Source of the DNA: Ovis canadensis
Taxonomy: Eukaryota; Chordata; Mammalia; Artiodactyla; Bovidae
NCBI RefSeq assembly: GCF_042477335.2
Contig: NC_091246.1
Location: 251,414,501 to 251,478,500 of the forward strand
Direction of reading: 5' to 3'
DNA: 64,000 nucleotides
Shown one piece after another: positions 10,336-20,905 of the stretch. Every line of letters begins with the position of its first letter. Position 1 is the stretch's first letter. The notes below the pieces were generated by a model. That model had not been told where the DNA came from and ran no database searches. It saw nothing but the letters and a program-made list of their open reading frames with translations. The position numbers were made by a program, and so were the translations under genes.

Positions 10336-10774
10336 ATGGGATAGGCCCCTGACACGCCTCCTCGTCCCTGCACTCTGACCTCTCTGCCAACCCGTCTGGT
10401 CCCTCCTGCCTACTCTCCTGCCTTTCCTGGTTCTCTTCTCCACTCTCCCTGACTCCTCCATCCCTACCCCCTACCTGTCAAGGGCACCAGTCCGCAGAGC
10501 CCTGATCCTTGCTAGATGACAATTAGACTGATAAACCGACTTGTGAAGATGGGCCTTTGGGTGTTGCCATGTTCCTGTAACACTTTCTCTGTCATCGCCA
10601 CCGTGATCTAGTGTGTGCGTTTACTGTGCACCGTGAAATGCCTATTGCAAACAACACCAACTGTGCGTCATTATCACGTGTTCTGAGCACCAAATGTGAG
10701 CACTGACTCCATGACCGGACTTCTCACGTGGGCCTGTACTGTGAATTTCATTTGGGTCTAGATTTCAGCACGTT
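10336..10774. other. Non-repeat block, no gene seen
   Basis: No identifiable repeat or exon. Pyrimidine-rich at 10360-10480. Confidence 0.4.
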
Positions 10775-10965
10775 GGAGTAGGGAGGAGGAGGAGGTCCCA
10801 GTCAGGCGGGCCTGAGTTCAGATCTCATAAAACCTCTTGCTAGCTCTTGGGTAAGGCATTTAACATCTCTGAGCCTCAGTTTGCTTATCTGTTAAATGGA
10901 GACAGTAACACCTACCTGGATGATGGGCCTGTTGCAAACAGTCAGGTATCGTATTAGTGGGAGAG
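10775..10965 (+). mobile_element. MIR SINE, sense
   Basis: Sense MIR: ggcctgagttcagatctcat, gggtaaggcatttaacatct, tgagcctcagtttgcttatc and gttaaatggagacagtaaca. Confidence 0.8.
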
Positions 10966-11452
10966 TCCCCCCAGGAGTGTTAAATGCCCTGCCCGTGTTC
11001 CCCCTGCAGAGGGGCTGGAGACTGGGGGAGTGTTCGGACTCAGCTCGCATCTCGCGGCCTGTGCCCTGGGCTGGCTGTGTTGTGGGGTCCAGGCGGGTGG
11101 TGTAACCAGAAAGGCCTAAGAGTGGTTGATATCTGATTGTCCTCCCCTGGGTCTAATTACAAAGCCTTGCAGGAAGTTTTACAAGCTGAGGGTAGAGGTT
11201 TCACCCACTCAATGACCCCTGGGTCTCAGTCATCACTACTGGGGGGCCCTCTCTTACTTTCTCCCTTGGGGATTCACATCATCCCCCCATGCCTCTCTGT
11301 CCTTACTTTGGCCTCCCACGAAGTAGTCCAACCCCCTTCCTTATTTTCTTTTAAAACAGAGAAAAACAGGTAAGAGTTTTATAACACATAGACCTCCTGT
11401 ATACATGAGAGCTTGCAAGGAAAACTGAGGAACTTCCTTTTCCTCTGTTTTT
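10966..11452. other. Non-repeat block, no gene seen
   Basis: GC-rich to 11110, then mixed sequence. No exon or repeat family recognised. Confidence 0.4.
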
Positions 11453-11759
11453 TAATCTATAACTTCGCTTATCAGTTTATGGCTGTGCTGGTCTCTGTTG
11501 CTGCGCGGGTTTTCTCTAGCTGTGGTGTGCAGGCTTTCCGTGGTGGGGCTTCTCTGGCTGCTGAGCATAGGCTCTAGGGCATGCGGGCTTCAGTCCTCGC
11601 ACACGCTGGGGCTCCCGGGCTCCAGGGCACAGCTCAGTCGTCGTGGTGCTTGGGCTTAGTTGCTCCTGGGCATGCGGGATCTTCCCCGATGAGGGATCAA
11701 ACCCATGTCTCCTGCATTGGCAGGCACACCCTTCACCACCGAAACGCCGGGGAAGCCCA
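11453..11759 (-). mobile_element. CHR-type SINE
   Basis: Antisense copy from the T/A-rich tail (taatctataacttcgcttat) through ggcttagttgctcctgggca to the head at cgccggggaagccc. The word ttttaatc occurs on both sides and may be the target duplication. Confidence 0.82.
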
Positions 11760-12053
11760 TTCCCTGGGTTTTAATCAGCAAAAAAGACAGTCCCCTGGCA
11801 GTGAGATCCCTCAGAGAGGCCTTGCCCTCCATGCGTTAATCCATCTTCACCTTCATTCAGCCCATGTTTCTAAAGTCCTACTGTGTGCTGAGTCCTGCAT
11901 GTGAGACAGGGTGTCATGGATGGCAGGGGTGGTACTGAGCTTGGTTCCGTCTGATGAGTGGTTTGAGACATTCCCCTCCCCGTCCCAACGTCTGTTCTCA
12001 AGACTCAATAGACTGAAGGTCAGCTATGTGGCTTGGGACTTCTGCTTGATAAT
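11760..12053. other. Short non-repeat block
   Basis: 11840-11900 (cccatgtttctaaagtccta, ctgtgtgctgagtcctg) may be a decayed antisense L2 end; otherwise nothing recognised. Confidence 0.35.
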
Positions 12054-12302
12054 CAGTTCAGCCGCTCAGTAGTGCCCAACTCTTTGCAACACCCTGGACT
12101 GCAGCATTCCAGGCCTCCCTGTCCATTACCAACTCCCAGAGCTTGCTCAAACTCATGGCCATCTAGTCGGTGATGCCATCCAACCATCTCATCCTCTGTC
12201 GTCCCCTTCTCCTCCTGCCCTCAATCTTTCCCAGCATCAGGGTCTTTTCTGATGAGTCAGTTCACATCAGGTGGCCAAAGTATTGGAGCTTCAGCTTCAG
12301 CA
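12054..12302 (-). mobile_element. BovB 3' fragment
   Basis: Antisense BovB tail: cagttcagccgctcagtag, gatgccatccaaccatctca, gtggccaaagtattggagct. About 250 bp; truncated within the C-terminal coding region, the usual outcome of incomplete reverse transcription. Confidence 0.88.
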
Positions 12303-12914
12303 AGAAGCATAAACTTGCGCTTGGACACATCCGCCTGCTGCACCTGCATTTGAGACTGTGTCAAAATGTCACACTTTTGGTAGACCGTTGGGAATGGGGG
12401 TTAGCAAGAGAGACGTCGTGACTGGGAGATACTACTGATTTGAGGTTATGATCCTGGAGGCAAAGGGTCAGATGATGAGGGTGGGTATTACTGGGCTGGG
12501 GTCTGGGGGGGGATACATGGTGAGAAGCTGGGGGGAGAAGAGAAGAGAAGGGGGAATGGAGGGGAGAGCCTTGAGGAACAGTCCCTTGAAAGCTTGGGAG
12601 GCCAGAAGAGGCCTGTTCTCAGAGATGGGATGAGAGCTTGAGGAAAGGGCAGTGGGAATAGGGTTAGGGGAGATCCAGGGCCTGGTGGTACCCGGGCACG
12701 GTGGCCTCGGGGCTGGTCACCTCTGTGACCTTGAGGCTGGAAGCAGAACGCAGGAGGTTGGGAGCCGGGAGAGGTGGGCGGGGAAGGTGGAGGGCCTCGG
12801 CCATTCTTTGGAGGAGGTGGGCAGTGAGGGGGAGGGGTGCTCGTGAGTTGAGGGCCATCTTTGGGCAGGACGCAGTTAGAGGCAGAGGGAAGGGTCTCCT
12901 TCGTGCTGTGCATA
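12303..12914. other. G-rich non-repeat block
   Basis: Purine/G-rich on the plus strand (12430-12880) with no identifiable exon. Possible decayed L2 in part, not claimed. Confidence 0.35.
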
Positions 12915-12995
12915 TATGGGGTTGGCCAAAACGTTCAGGTTTTTCATACCATCTTAAAGACAAAACTCAAGTGAACTTTTTTGGCCAATCCAATA
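12915..12995. mobile_element. Mariner-type MITE (palindromic)
   Basis: About 80 bp. The left arm reads ggggttggccaaaacgttca and the right arm, in reverse complement, has the same ttggccaaaaaagttca pattern, giving terminal inverted repeats over nearly the whole length. TA lies at both boundaries (12915-12916 and 12994-12995), as expected for Tc1/mariner target duplication. There is no transposase; it would need one in trans. Confidence 0.75.
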
Positions 12996-13059
12996 CCTTG
13001 GTGTGGACACAGTGTTGACCAGTCACCTTTTTAGGTCAATGGTACCTTTGTCTAATGGC

Positions 13060-13300
13060 AGCTATTCCATCCCTCAGTAACCACTAAGCACCTGTTATGT
13101 GCCAGAATCGGTTCCACGTGCTGAGGGTACAGCTGAGAGAAAGTGGGCAGGATCCTAGCCTTCAAGGATCTTCCCCTCTAGTGGGGACAAAGACAGTGAG
13201 CACATTATAACTCAGCTGGCTTTGAGATCAAACGGAGATAAGAGCCACCAGGCTTAGAGAAGCATTGTTACTAATGGTCCAGAACAAGGCTTTGTTAACA
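13060..13300 (-). mobile_element. L2 LINE 3' end, antisense
   Basis: Antisense L2: aagcacctgttatgtgccag, a region corresponding to the stop-proximal tail (cttcaaggatcttcccctct, agtggggacaaagacagtga). Old and degraded. Confidence 0.6.
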
Positions 13301-14014
13301 CACAGAGACCTTATTCAAGTGGGGCCGTGTGTGCGGGCTGCTCCTCTGCTTCTGAGGTCCGGTCTGGGGGTTGGGAAGGAGGGAAGGACAGACTGGCACC
13401 CATGTGTCTCCTCAACGCCCACCTTGATGCCGGGGTGACCTCCTGGGTGAGCTGGCCGCTGTCACCGTGGAGCTGCGCACTCACTTGGTCCAGGACTCCC
13501 AGAGGCTGAAGGGGGCGATCGGGGAGGTGGAAGGGCTGCAGGGTCAGGGGCTGCTCCTTGCCAAGGGTGGGCCACAGAGCAGCAGTCAGGGCGCACCCCA
13601 CCGGCCTTCAGACCGTGCTATACGCTTCCAGCTGCTGCTCCTCCGGGCTCGCCCTCCACACCCCATGCAGGCTGACTTTCGCTACCCACGCCACCCCAGC
13701 ACCAGCCGGGGGAGGGAGTTTCGGGAGAGGGCACAGGATCTCAGCTGCAATGGGTTAGCTCCACAGACACAGCACAAAGCTAACTCAGCGGTGACGGGGG
13801 CGATGAGGTAGGGATGACAGGGGCAAGGGTTTCTTTAGCTCAGATGGGCGGGGGAGGCCCCTCTGAGGAGGAGGCATGCGTGATGAGACCTGGGGGAGAG
13901 AACCTGGCACCTTCCAGGGACAGAGAGGACAGGGAGGCTGGGGCCTGGAGATGAGCCTGGAGGAGCCCCAGTGCTCAGAGCCTCGCTATGAGCTATGCTG
14001 GATTTGGTTCTGGT
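13301..14014. other. GC-rich non-repeat block, exon status unclear
   Basis: No repeat seen. Both strands stay open for 90-115 codons over 13311-13811. The plus frame from 13467 begins MELRTHLVQDSQRLKG and has an amphipathic look, but I recognise no family and no convincing splice pair. Composition could explain it. Confidence 0.3.
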
Positions 14015-14026
14015 CACAGTGAGAAG

Positions 14027-14329
14027 GGGGTTTCCCAGGCAGCACTAGGGGTAAAGAATCTGCCTGCCAATTCAGGAGAGGTAGGGAGCTGGTGATGGAC
14101 AGGGAAGCCTGGCGTGCTGCAGTCCAGGGGGTCGCAAAGAGTTGGACACAACTGAGCGACTGAACTGATTGACGAGACTCGGGTTTGATCCCTGGGTCGG
14201 GAAGATCCCCCAGAGAAGGAAATGGTAAGCCCACTCTGGTATTCTTGATGGGGAATCCCATGGTCAGAGGAGCCTGGCGGGCTACAGTCCATGGGGTCGC
14301 AGAGTTGGACATGACTGAGCGTCTGGGCA
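14027..14329 (+). mobile_element. Bov-tA SINE interrupted by a BovB tail
   Basis: Sense copy: head tttcccaggcagcactaggg, body ending gttggacatgactgagcg. A 12-bp target duplication, cacagtg(a/c)gaag, lies at 14015-14026 and 14330-14341. It is interrupted near its B-box by the BovB tail at about 14081-14172. Confidence 0.88.
14081..14172 (+). mobile_element. Nested 90-bp BovB tail
   Basis: Sense BovB 3' end only: ggagctggtgatggacaggg to ctgagcgactgaactgatt. The host SINE text resumes at gagactcgggtttgatccct. The insertion therefore post-dates the SINE. Confidence 0.8.
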
Positions 14330-14577
14330 CACAGTGCGAAGGGCTTTGAGCAGGGTGGTGACGTGGCTCGCTTTCAACTTCTGAATGCTCACTGGTGCTG
14401 CTGGATGGAAGAGGGGCTTCGGGATTGGGTGGGAAAGACGGAGTGGGGGGCAAGTGGGGCTGCTACAGTGCTTAACGAGGACGTGATGACAGCCGGGACT
14501 GGGTGCTGGCTGGGAGGGGAGATACAGGTGGTTAGACTGTGCATCTGATCTGGGAACAGAGATAGCATTAAAGTGCA

Positions 14578-14702
14578 TGTTTTTTTGTTGTTGTTATTCT
14601 GTTTTTTGTCTGCGTGGCAAGGCATGTGGAATCTTGGTTCCCCAACCAGGGATCAAACCTGTACCCCCTGCATTGGAAGAAGAGTCTTCTTAAGCACTGA
14701 CC
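14578..14702 (-). mobile_element. CHR-type SINE, head part only
   Basis: Antisense: ggcatgtggaatcttggttc, ccccaaccagggatcaaacc and a degraded head end at 14702. The body is missing. Confidence 0.7.
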
Positions 14703-14773
14703 CTTCCCTCCCACCCACCCCTACCCTGGGAACTTTCTTAAGTGTTTTTTTTTTTTTTAAATAATATTCTTAA

Positions 14774-15030
14774 AGATTTTTCAAAATTTATTTTGGGCTC
14801 CATCGGGTCTTCGTTGCCGTGAGCGCTTTTCTCTGGTGCTGGGCGGCAATTGCTCTCTAGTTGCGGTGCTGAGGCCTCTGGCGGCTTCTCTCGCCAAGAA
14901 GTGTGGGCTCTAGGGCAGGCGGGCTTCAGTACTTGCCTCTAGGGCTTAGTTGCCCTGGGGCAGGCGGAACCTTCCCAGACAAGGAATCGAACCCCACATT
15001 CTTAACGGCCGGGCCACCCAGGAAGTCTTC
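14774..15030 (-). mobile_element. CHR-type SINE
   Basis: Antisense near-complete copy from ttttcaaaatttattttggg to accttcccagacaaggaatc and the head terminus cacccaggaagtc. It lies next to the head-only copy, separated by a T-run at 14743-14758. Confidence 0.8.
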
Positions 15031-15082
15031 TGGGACTTCCTCCAGGGAGGTGGGTTTTGAGTTAAAGGGTAGAGAGGCTTTA

Positions 15083-15292
15083 GGGCTTCCCAGGAGGCAC
15101 TACCGGTAAAGAACTGCCTGCCAGAGACGTGGGTTCAGTCCCTGGGTTGGGAAGATCCCCTGGAGGAGGACACGGCAACCCACTCCAGCGTTCTTGCCTG
15201 GAGAATCCCATGGACAGAGGAGCCTGGCGGGCTACAGTCCACGGGGTCCCAAAGAATCGGACACGACCGAGTGCCTTGGCACAGCACGGGAC
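15083..15292 (+). mobile_element. Bov-tA SINE
   Basis: Sense copy, gggcttcccaggaggcacta to cggacacgaccgagtgcc. A perfect 12-bp target duplication, agagaggcttta, lies at 15071-15082 and 15293-15304. Confidence 0.95.
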
Positions 15293-15304
15293 AGAGAGGC
15301 TTTA

Positions 15305-16209
15305 AGGTCCTCTTGAACAGTAGAGTTATTATCCTGCGCTCCTTTGGTCCTTGCTTCTGAGAAAGGTTATCCTTTCCCCAGTGAGTTCCTTGCTCTTCGT
15401 GGCCCCTGCCGTCATCGGCCACGAGAATCCATCCCCTGCTATCCCCTCCTGTCTCTTTCTCGTAACAGGTAGGGCTGCCTCTCCTCCATTTCACCCTTCC
15501 TGACCTTGGCATTTCTCTGCCTTTGGGTTCTAGTCAGTTGTGAGCACCCCCACCGTCCTGTGCCTTTAAGATGGGAAGAGAAGGGCCAGATGAAATCTAT
15601 CTGCTCAAAGTCCTGCCTTAATGAGAGGCAGAGAGAGAAGATAATAAAAGCAAGAGCCAGCCTGGGGGGAAAAAAAGAAAAGATTTTTATCCTCCCAACC
15701 CTGCAAGTTCCCCTCTGGCTCTGAGAAAGCCTCAAAAGATTTCTCTCCGAACATATGAGTAATACCCAGTAAAAAACGCTGTCCTCGGAGCAGAGGGAGA
15801 AGATGGAATGATTCTGTGTTTGATTAGAATTTATTTCCAACCTGCAGCCTCCCTGGTGCCAACCTCCCACGCTCCCCGCCCCTGCAGAGCTTGGCAGCCC
15901 GAGAAACAAGGAGAGGAGGGAGACAGGAAAGGGGGGATGAGGGGAGGCAGGGGTCTCTGGACTCTAGAGGACTTCCCGGCACAAAGAGGAGAGAGGTGTC
16001 CTCCGCTTGATCCCTCCAGAGGGAGTGGCCAGTGGGGCTGCAGGCCTCTTAGGACTTTGTGAAAGAGGCAGCTTGGATTTCCAGGGGTCCTGGGAGGGAT
16101 GGTTGACTGATGCAGCCAGTCAGGCTGGGCTGCTAGCTTGCTGTGTGATCTTGGAGAGCTTGCTTGCCCTCTCTGGTTTCACTTCCTAATCTGCCGTCAA
16201 TAAGGACCT
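15305..16209. other. Non-repeat block, candidate conserved sequence
   Basis: 15540-15840 is AT-moderate, free of repeat signatures and contains GATAAT, AATAAAA and TTTATTTCC words; it could be conserved non-coding DNA. 15890-16160 is GC-rich. A 156-codon minus-strand frame covers 15439-15909 without recognisable features. Confidence 0.35.
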
Positions 16210-16301
16210 TCAGTTCAGTTCAGTTCAGTCGCTCAGTCATGTCCGACTCTCTGCGACCCCATGGACTGCAGCACACCAGGCCCCCCTGTCCATCACCAGC
16301 T
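16210..16301 (-). mobile_element. BovB 3' fragment, very short
   Basis: Antisense tail of about 90 bp: cagttcagttcagttcagtc, gctcagtcatgtccgactct, ending at ctgtccatcaccagctc. Confidence 0.85.
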
Positions 16302-17289
16302 CTTAGTGGCTATGATTTTGGGACAATTGCAACATGGCCATCTGGGAGCCAGTTTGGCTCTCACTGGGTTGGGTTCCAGGGAGATTCCCTCTATGTTAGA
16401 CTGGGGAGTGATGTGGGGCAGGGGACAGGGGTCAGGAGTCCTGAGACTTTGGGGCAAGGACTCTCTCCTGTCTTGGGTTGTCTCTAGGCAGTGAGGGTAA
16501 ATCTCACCGAGTGACTATCCTGCCATCCTTCATTCATCACGGGCTACGTGCGGTTACTGGCTGCACGTGGTCAACAAAATACAGCCCCCACCCGCACAAG
16601 GCTCTCGGTGCGGTGGGCGGAGAGCAGGCACAGGGCACTGGGGGTGCGGAGGAAAGGCCCTGGGCCTGGGCTTTGGAGGCCATGGCTGCCTGGGGAAGCT
16701 GATGTCTAAGCTGGGGCCCGCAGAGTGAATGGAGGGAAGGCAGGAGAGGAACTGGGTAAGGGGGGCACCCACAAGAGGCAAGGGGCTGGCAGAGGGGCAG
16801 GGTGAGAACAGGCGGGGTGTGTGGGGAGGACTGGAGGCTGCTGTGATGGGAGGTGGGAAGCAGGGGGTCAGGGATGGGGCCTTGGGGACCCCTCAGCAGG
16901 GTCTCTCCAGGAAGGAGTCTGGCCAAGTGCATCTCACGGGCACGTGGGAAGACACGGGGGTGGGCTTATGACTCTCAGCTCTTTCAAAGCGCCACCCCCT
17001 GGGGCTCCCTTCTCTCACCCTGGAAGTGGACAGTTCTGGTTGAAACACATGTGAGAGGGAGCCAGGCTTCTTCAACATGGATCTAGGGCTTCAGTGGGTG
17101 AAGGCTTTGGAGAGCCGACTTGGGCCCCATCACTCAGGGCTCAGTGCTGGATCTGGCTGCCCTGGTGGGAGTGAACTCCCATTCTTGGCGTAGGGGGCTA
17201 TCTGTCCAGCTCTGGAAGGAAGGGTGATTGGGATGGACAGACTTCATCCTGGGGTGAAGAGGTGTGAGCCCTGGAATGAGCCTAGACAG
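16302..17289. other. GC-rich non-repeat block
   Basis: No repeat or exon recognised. Several overlapping frames of 60-130 codons on both strands at 16480-16970 reflect low stop-codon density in GC-rich DNA. Confidence 0.4.
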
Positions 17290-17440
17290 GTCTGGTTTCC
17301 CAGTATTGACTGTCACGCAGAGCTGTGGATCCTTGGGTAGGTCAGTTCACCTCTCTGAGCCTAGGTTTTCTTCTCTGTAAAGTGATATTAGCAGCATCCA
17401 CTTTCCAGGGTGGTTTTGAAGGAAGGTTAAACAAGATGAT
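17290..17440 (+). mobile_element. MIR fragment, sense
   Basis: Sense MIR: gtaggtcagttcacctctct, gagcctaggttttcttctct, gtaaagtgatattagcagc. Confidence 0.7.
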
Positions 17441-17492
17441 GATGGGGGTGGTGGTGATAATGTCACTGATGGTGATGATGATGGTATTAACA
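17430..17492 (+). repeat. Degenerate (GATG)n/(GTGATG)n
   Basis: Imperfect GATG and GGTGAT units directly after the MIR. Confidence 0.65.
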
Positions 17493-17854
17493 GTGTTGAG
17501 TCCTAAACTCTGTTAGTGGGTGATGCAATGCACTGTTGAGGTTCCCTCTTCAGGACCAAGACACTCATCTCCCGGTTTCCAGGAGTGTTGTCCTCAGCCC
17601 AAGTCAAGGTCACGCCTGTTCCTGGGGCACAGCGGCCTGGCCTCAGTGTAGAAGAATGCAAAGGGTGAGTTCTCCCACACCCCTCGGAGCTTCAGATGGT
17701 GGCAGCTGCGGAGTGGGTCCTCTTTTCCCTCTGCCCAGACCTGCTTGCTCCACCCACCCTTCTGCCAAGAGCCTTCCCTGACAAACCTCCTGCATCTAGA
17801 CCGTCCATTTCAGAGGATGTTTCTCAGGAGTCTGATGTCAGACAGCCCTTTGGA
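17493..17854. other. Non-repeat block, no gene seen
   Basis: No recognisable exon or repeat. Confidence 0.4.
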
Positions 17855-18010
17855 CTGTTGCATGTCATCCTCCCCATAATCCTTTGTGGGAGATACCATG
17901 ATTAAACTCTTTTAACACCCAGGGAAACTGGAGTAAAGAGGTGAGATCTCTGTTGCAGCTGCATAGATCGGAAGTGGTAGAGCTTGGACTTGAACACAGG
18001 TAAAACTCGG
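17855..18010 (-). mobile_element. MIR fragment, antisense
   Basis: Antisense MIR: gtcatcctccccataatcct, ccagggaaactggagtaaag, agcttggacttgaacacagg. Confidence 0.7.
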
Positions 18011-19086
18011 GACCTGACTCCACAACACAGCTTCCAACCATCCTCCGGAGCCTGGCCCCGGAGCCTGGTCACAGGCAGCCAGCAAAGGGCAGTAAGGGGC
18101 TAACGCCCCTTTCCACAGGGGTGGCTCTAGACTGTTGCCACTTGCTTCAAGACCCTCGTCTCTTGTCCCCCTCCCCGTTTTCCCCACACTGAGACAGCAG
18201 CAGCAGCAGCAGCAAGCTTCACGAGCCTCGCCAGCGTGCCTGTATCACAAGGAGAAAACACCACCTTTCTCGGCCACCCACTCCCCAGCTGCCGAGGGAA
18301 CACCATTGTTCCCGCCGCCAGGGTGGGTGTCTTCGCCTGCCCCACCCCCCGACGTGTGGTTTGCGTCTCTGGGGAAGCTGCTGGGAGGAGAGACGCAGAA
18401 TCTGCTGTTGCCTCACCCCGGGATCTGAGACCCCAGAGGAGGAAGCCCCCCCACTGGCCACGCCTGGACCTGTGATAGCAGCTTCCTGGGCGTGAGAAGA
18501 TCCGCGTCTAGTCCCGGCACCCCACTGACTCGGGATGGGGGCCCGGGGCTCCTCTGGGCCTCAGTTGCCCACCTAAAGGATCTCCAAGGGTCCTTCTGAG
18601 CTGGTGTGCCGTGTGGATGCTGCCCGGGCTTCTGCCGCTTCCTCCCTCGAATGGCCAGAACGCCACCTCCCTCTTCACTGGGGTGGAGCTCTACCGTTCA
18701 GCCCCTTCATGGGGACTGTCCCCTTCACGGGGACACGGTCGCACTGGAGGCTGGAGGTCGCCGTGAGGCTGGACGATGACGGCCTTCTGTCATCAGATGA
18801 CAGACAGGGGCTCCTAGAGGAGCGGCGACTCGCCTCAGCCCATTTGATCTTTCGAAAACTCTTGATAGTCTCTCATTTTTAACCTACAAATAAAAATTAT
18901 ATGCTGCTGAATGTGAGACCTGAGAGCTTAGAAGTCACCCCCCGTCAGATCCTTCTGTTTGACAGATGGGGACGTCAGGTGCCCCCCGCTGCCCCGCCAC
19001 CCGGTTGCACGGTGACCTGTGGCAGAGCTGGGTTCAAGGCCAAGTCTGGGGCTGCTGGGAGGAGAGATGTGAAATCAACGACCCGT
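18011..19086. other. GC-rich non-repeat block
   Basis: Contains (CAG)5-6 at 18196-18214. 18940-19050 may be a decayed antisense MIR (gacagatggggacgtcagg; gcagagctgggttcaagg). The rest (18230-18880) is GC-rich and shows no supported exon. Confidence 0.4.
18196..18214 (+). repeat. (CAG)n microsatellite
   Basis: Six CAG-type units (the first preceded by GA). The frame through it is not recognisably coding. Confidence 0.85.
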
Positions 19087-19304
19087 GTGTGTGCTCAGTT
19101 GCCTCAGCCGTGTCCGACTCTTGGCGACCCTGTGGACCGTAGCCCGCCAGGCTCCTCTGTCCATGGGATTCTCCAGGCACGAATACTGGAGCAGGTCGCC
19201 ATTTCCTTCCCAGGGGATCTTCCTGACCCAGGGATCGAACCCCGAGTTTGCTGCATCTTCTGCCTTGCAAGCAGATTCTATACTGCTGAGCCACCGGGGC
19301 AGCC
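19087..19304 (-). mobile_element. Bov-tA SINE
   Basis: Antisense: gtgtgctcagttgcctcagc, body, then gcaagcagattctatactgc and head end ccaccggggcagcc. Confidence 0.88.
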
Positions 19305-20049
19305 TTCCATGACCCTTAGTTGGGTGTTTATCAAATTTCATGCCATAAATGATTTCCCTTTTGAGGCCTAAAGCCTAACCCACTAATGGGAAGTCACGCA
19401 GCGCACCAATTTGTGGACGTGCGGCCCCTGTTTCGGGGGTGGGAGCAGAGTGCTCCCTGTGATGATCAGGCCCGTTCTACCCTGTAGCATGCAGCCGGGG
19501 ACGTGCCCGGTGGGGGTGGCTTCGTGTCTTTATTTTCCTACCACGGTAGCGCAGGAGGCCCAGAGAGGAGGTGACGCCGAGCGGCAGGGACAAAGAAGTG
19601 TGTGTGTTCTGGCGAATTTGGGGAATTAACTCTGAGGCTGTTCCAAGGAGGAAATGATGTTTTGAATTGGGAGTTATTATACATTTGAGCTCACTGCTTT
19701 TTAAAGAACACCTTGTTTACTGAACTGTTCTGTTTACAGATTTATTTATACCTGGCTCACTTTGAAAAAGAATCTGAAGGGGCAAATTATTTAATTAGAT
19801 CGTGAGTTTCTTAAGGGCAGAAACTACCCCCCACTACCTCCCCTCTTCTGACAGGCTAACTCCTGGTCGGCTACCTTCTGCCCTCTCCTAGCTGGATTTT
19901 CTGCCTCCCTCTGTCGTTGTAATAATCTGTTTCTGTGCCTTTGTTTTCCGCTGAACTATGAGCTCAGTGAAAATATGTATTAGAAAATCTGTATTAGACA
20001 TGTTAGTGTCTCATCCAACGACCTATCCATCCAGCAAGCAAACATGTGT
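19305..20049. other. Non-repeat block, AT-richer to the right
   Basis: 19650-20010 is AT-rich with a decayed L2-like phrase (atcgtgagtttcttaaggg). No exon seen. Confidence 0.35.
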
Positions 20050-20263
20050 CCATGTGTGTGCTTAGTCACTCAGTCGTGTGCGACTCTTTGTGACCCCACG
20101 ACTATGGCCCGCCAGGCTCCTCTGTCCATGGGGATTCTCCAGGCAAGAATGCTGGAGTGGGTTGCCGTGCCCTCCTGCAGGGGATCTTCCCAACCCAGGG
20201 ATCAAACCCAGGTCTCCCACATCACAGGCAGATTCTCTACCAGCTGAGCCACCAGGGAAGCCC
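20050..20263 (-). mobile_element. Bov-tA SINE
   Basis: Antisense copy, gtgtgtgcttagtcactcag to gagccaccagggaagccc. A CCATC-rich low-complexity stretch follows (20264-20372). Confidence 0.9.
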
Positions 20264-20372
20264 GTCCATCCATCCACCCAACAGGCAGACATCGTCCATG
20301 CATCTTTACAGTCGTCCATTTGCTAACCACTTGTCTACCATTTTCCGTCCATCGTATATCCATCGTATATCC
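20264..20372. repeat. Degenerate (CCAT)n/(GTCCATC)n
   Basis: Repeated TCCATC and GTATATCCATC words, the latter duplicated at 20351-20372. Confidence 0.6.
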
Positions 20373-20487
20373 AGGTGACCATGCGTCTATTCTTTCAAAG
20401 CCCAAGAGAGTTGCACAAGTGAAGCCACACTGAACGGACTACAAGCAAACATCCTTTCCCCGGGGCTGCTTTTCTCCTAAGCTCTAG

Positions 20488-20714
20488 GTGTGCGTACGCG
20501 CTCAGTCCCTTCAGCCGTGTCTGCCTCTGTGCGATCCCAGGGACTGCAGCCCGCCAGGCTCCTCTGTCCATGGGATTCTCCAGGCAAGAATGCTGGAGTG
20601 GGTTGCCATGCGCTCCTTCAGGGGATCTCCCCGAGCCAGGGATCCAACCCTCATCTCTTGCGTCTCCCGCATTGGCGGGTGGGTTCTTTACCGCTAGCGC
20701 CGCCCGGGAAGCCC
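20488..20714 (-). mobile_element. Bov-tA SINE
   Basis: Antisense: gtgtgcgtacgcgctcagtc through attggcgggtgggttcttta to the head end cgcccgggaagccc; CpG-rich for a SINE copy, suggesting a relatively young insertion. Confidence 0.9.
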
Positions 20715-20739
20715 AGACGCTAATGTAGCACAAGTATTA

Positions 20740-20905
20740 ACTAATGAGTAAATGAAGCTACAGTCTCCCCAGGACTCCATGAGGCAGGATCATTATCACC
20801 GTGTTTCGGATGAGGAAAGTATCACGGAGAGAGTTTTAGGAACCTGCCCATGTCACGTAGCTGGTCAGTGTCAGAGCGAGCTGGCCCTGGTCACCTGGCT
20901 GCAGC
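20740..20905 (-). mobile_element. MIR fragment, antisense
   Basis: Antisense MIR: actccatgaggcaggatcat, cggatgaggaaagtatcacg, gtcacgtagctggtcagtgt. Confidence 0.65.
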
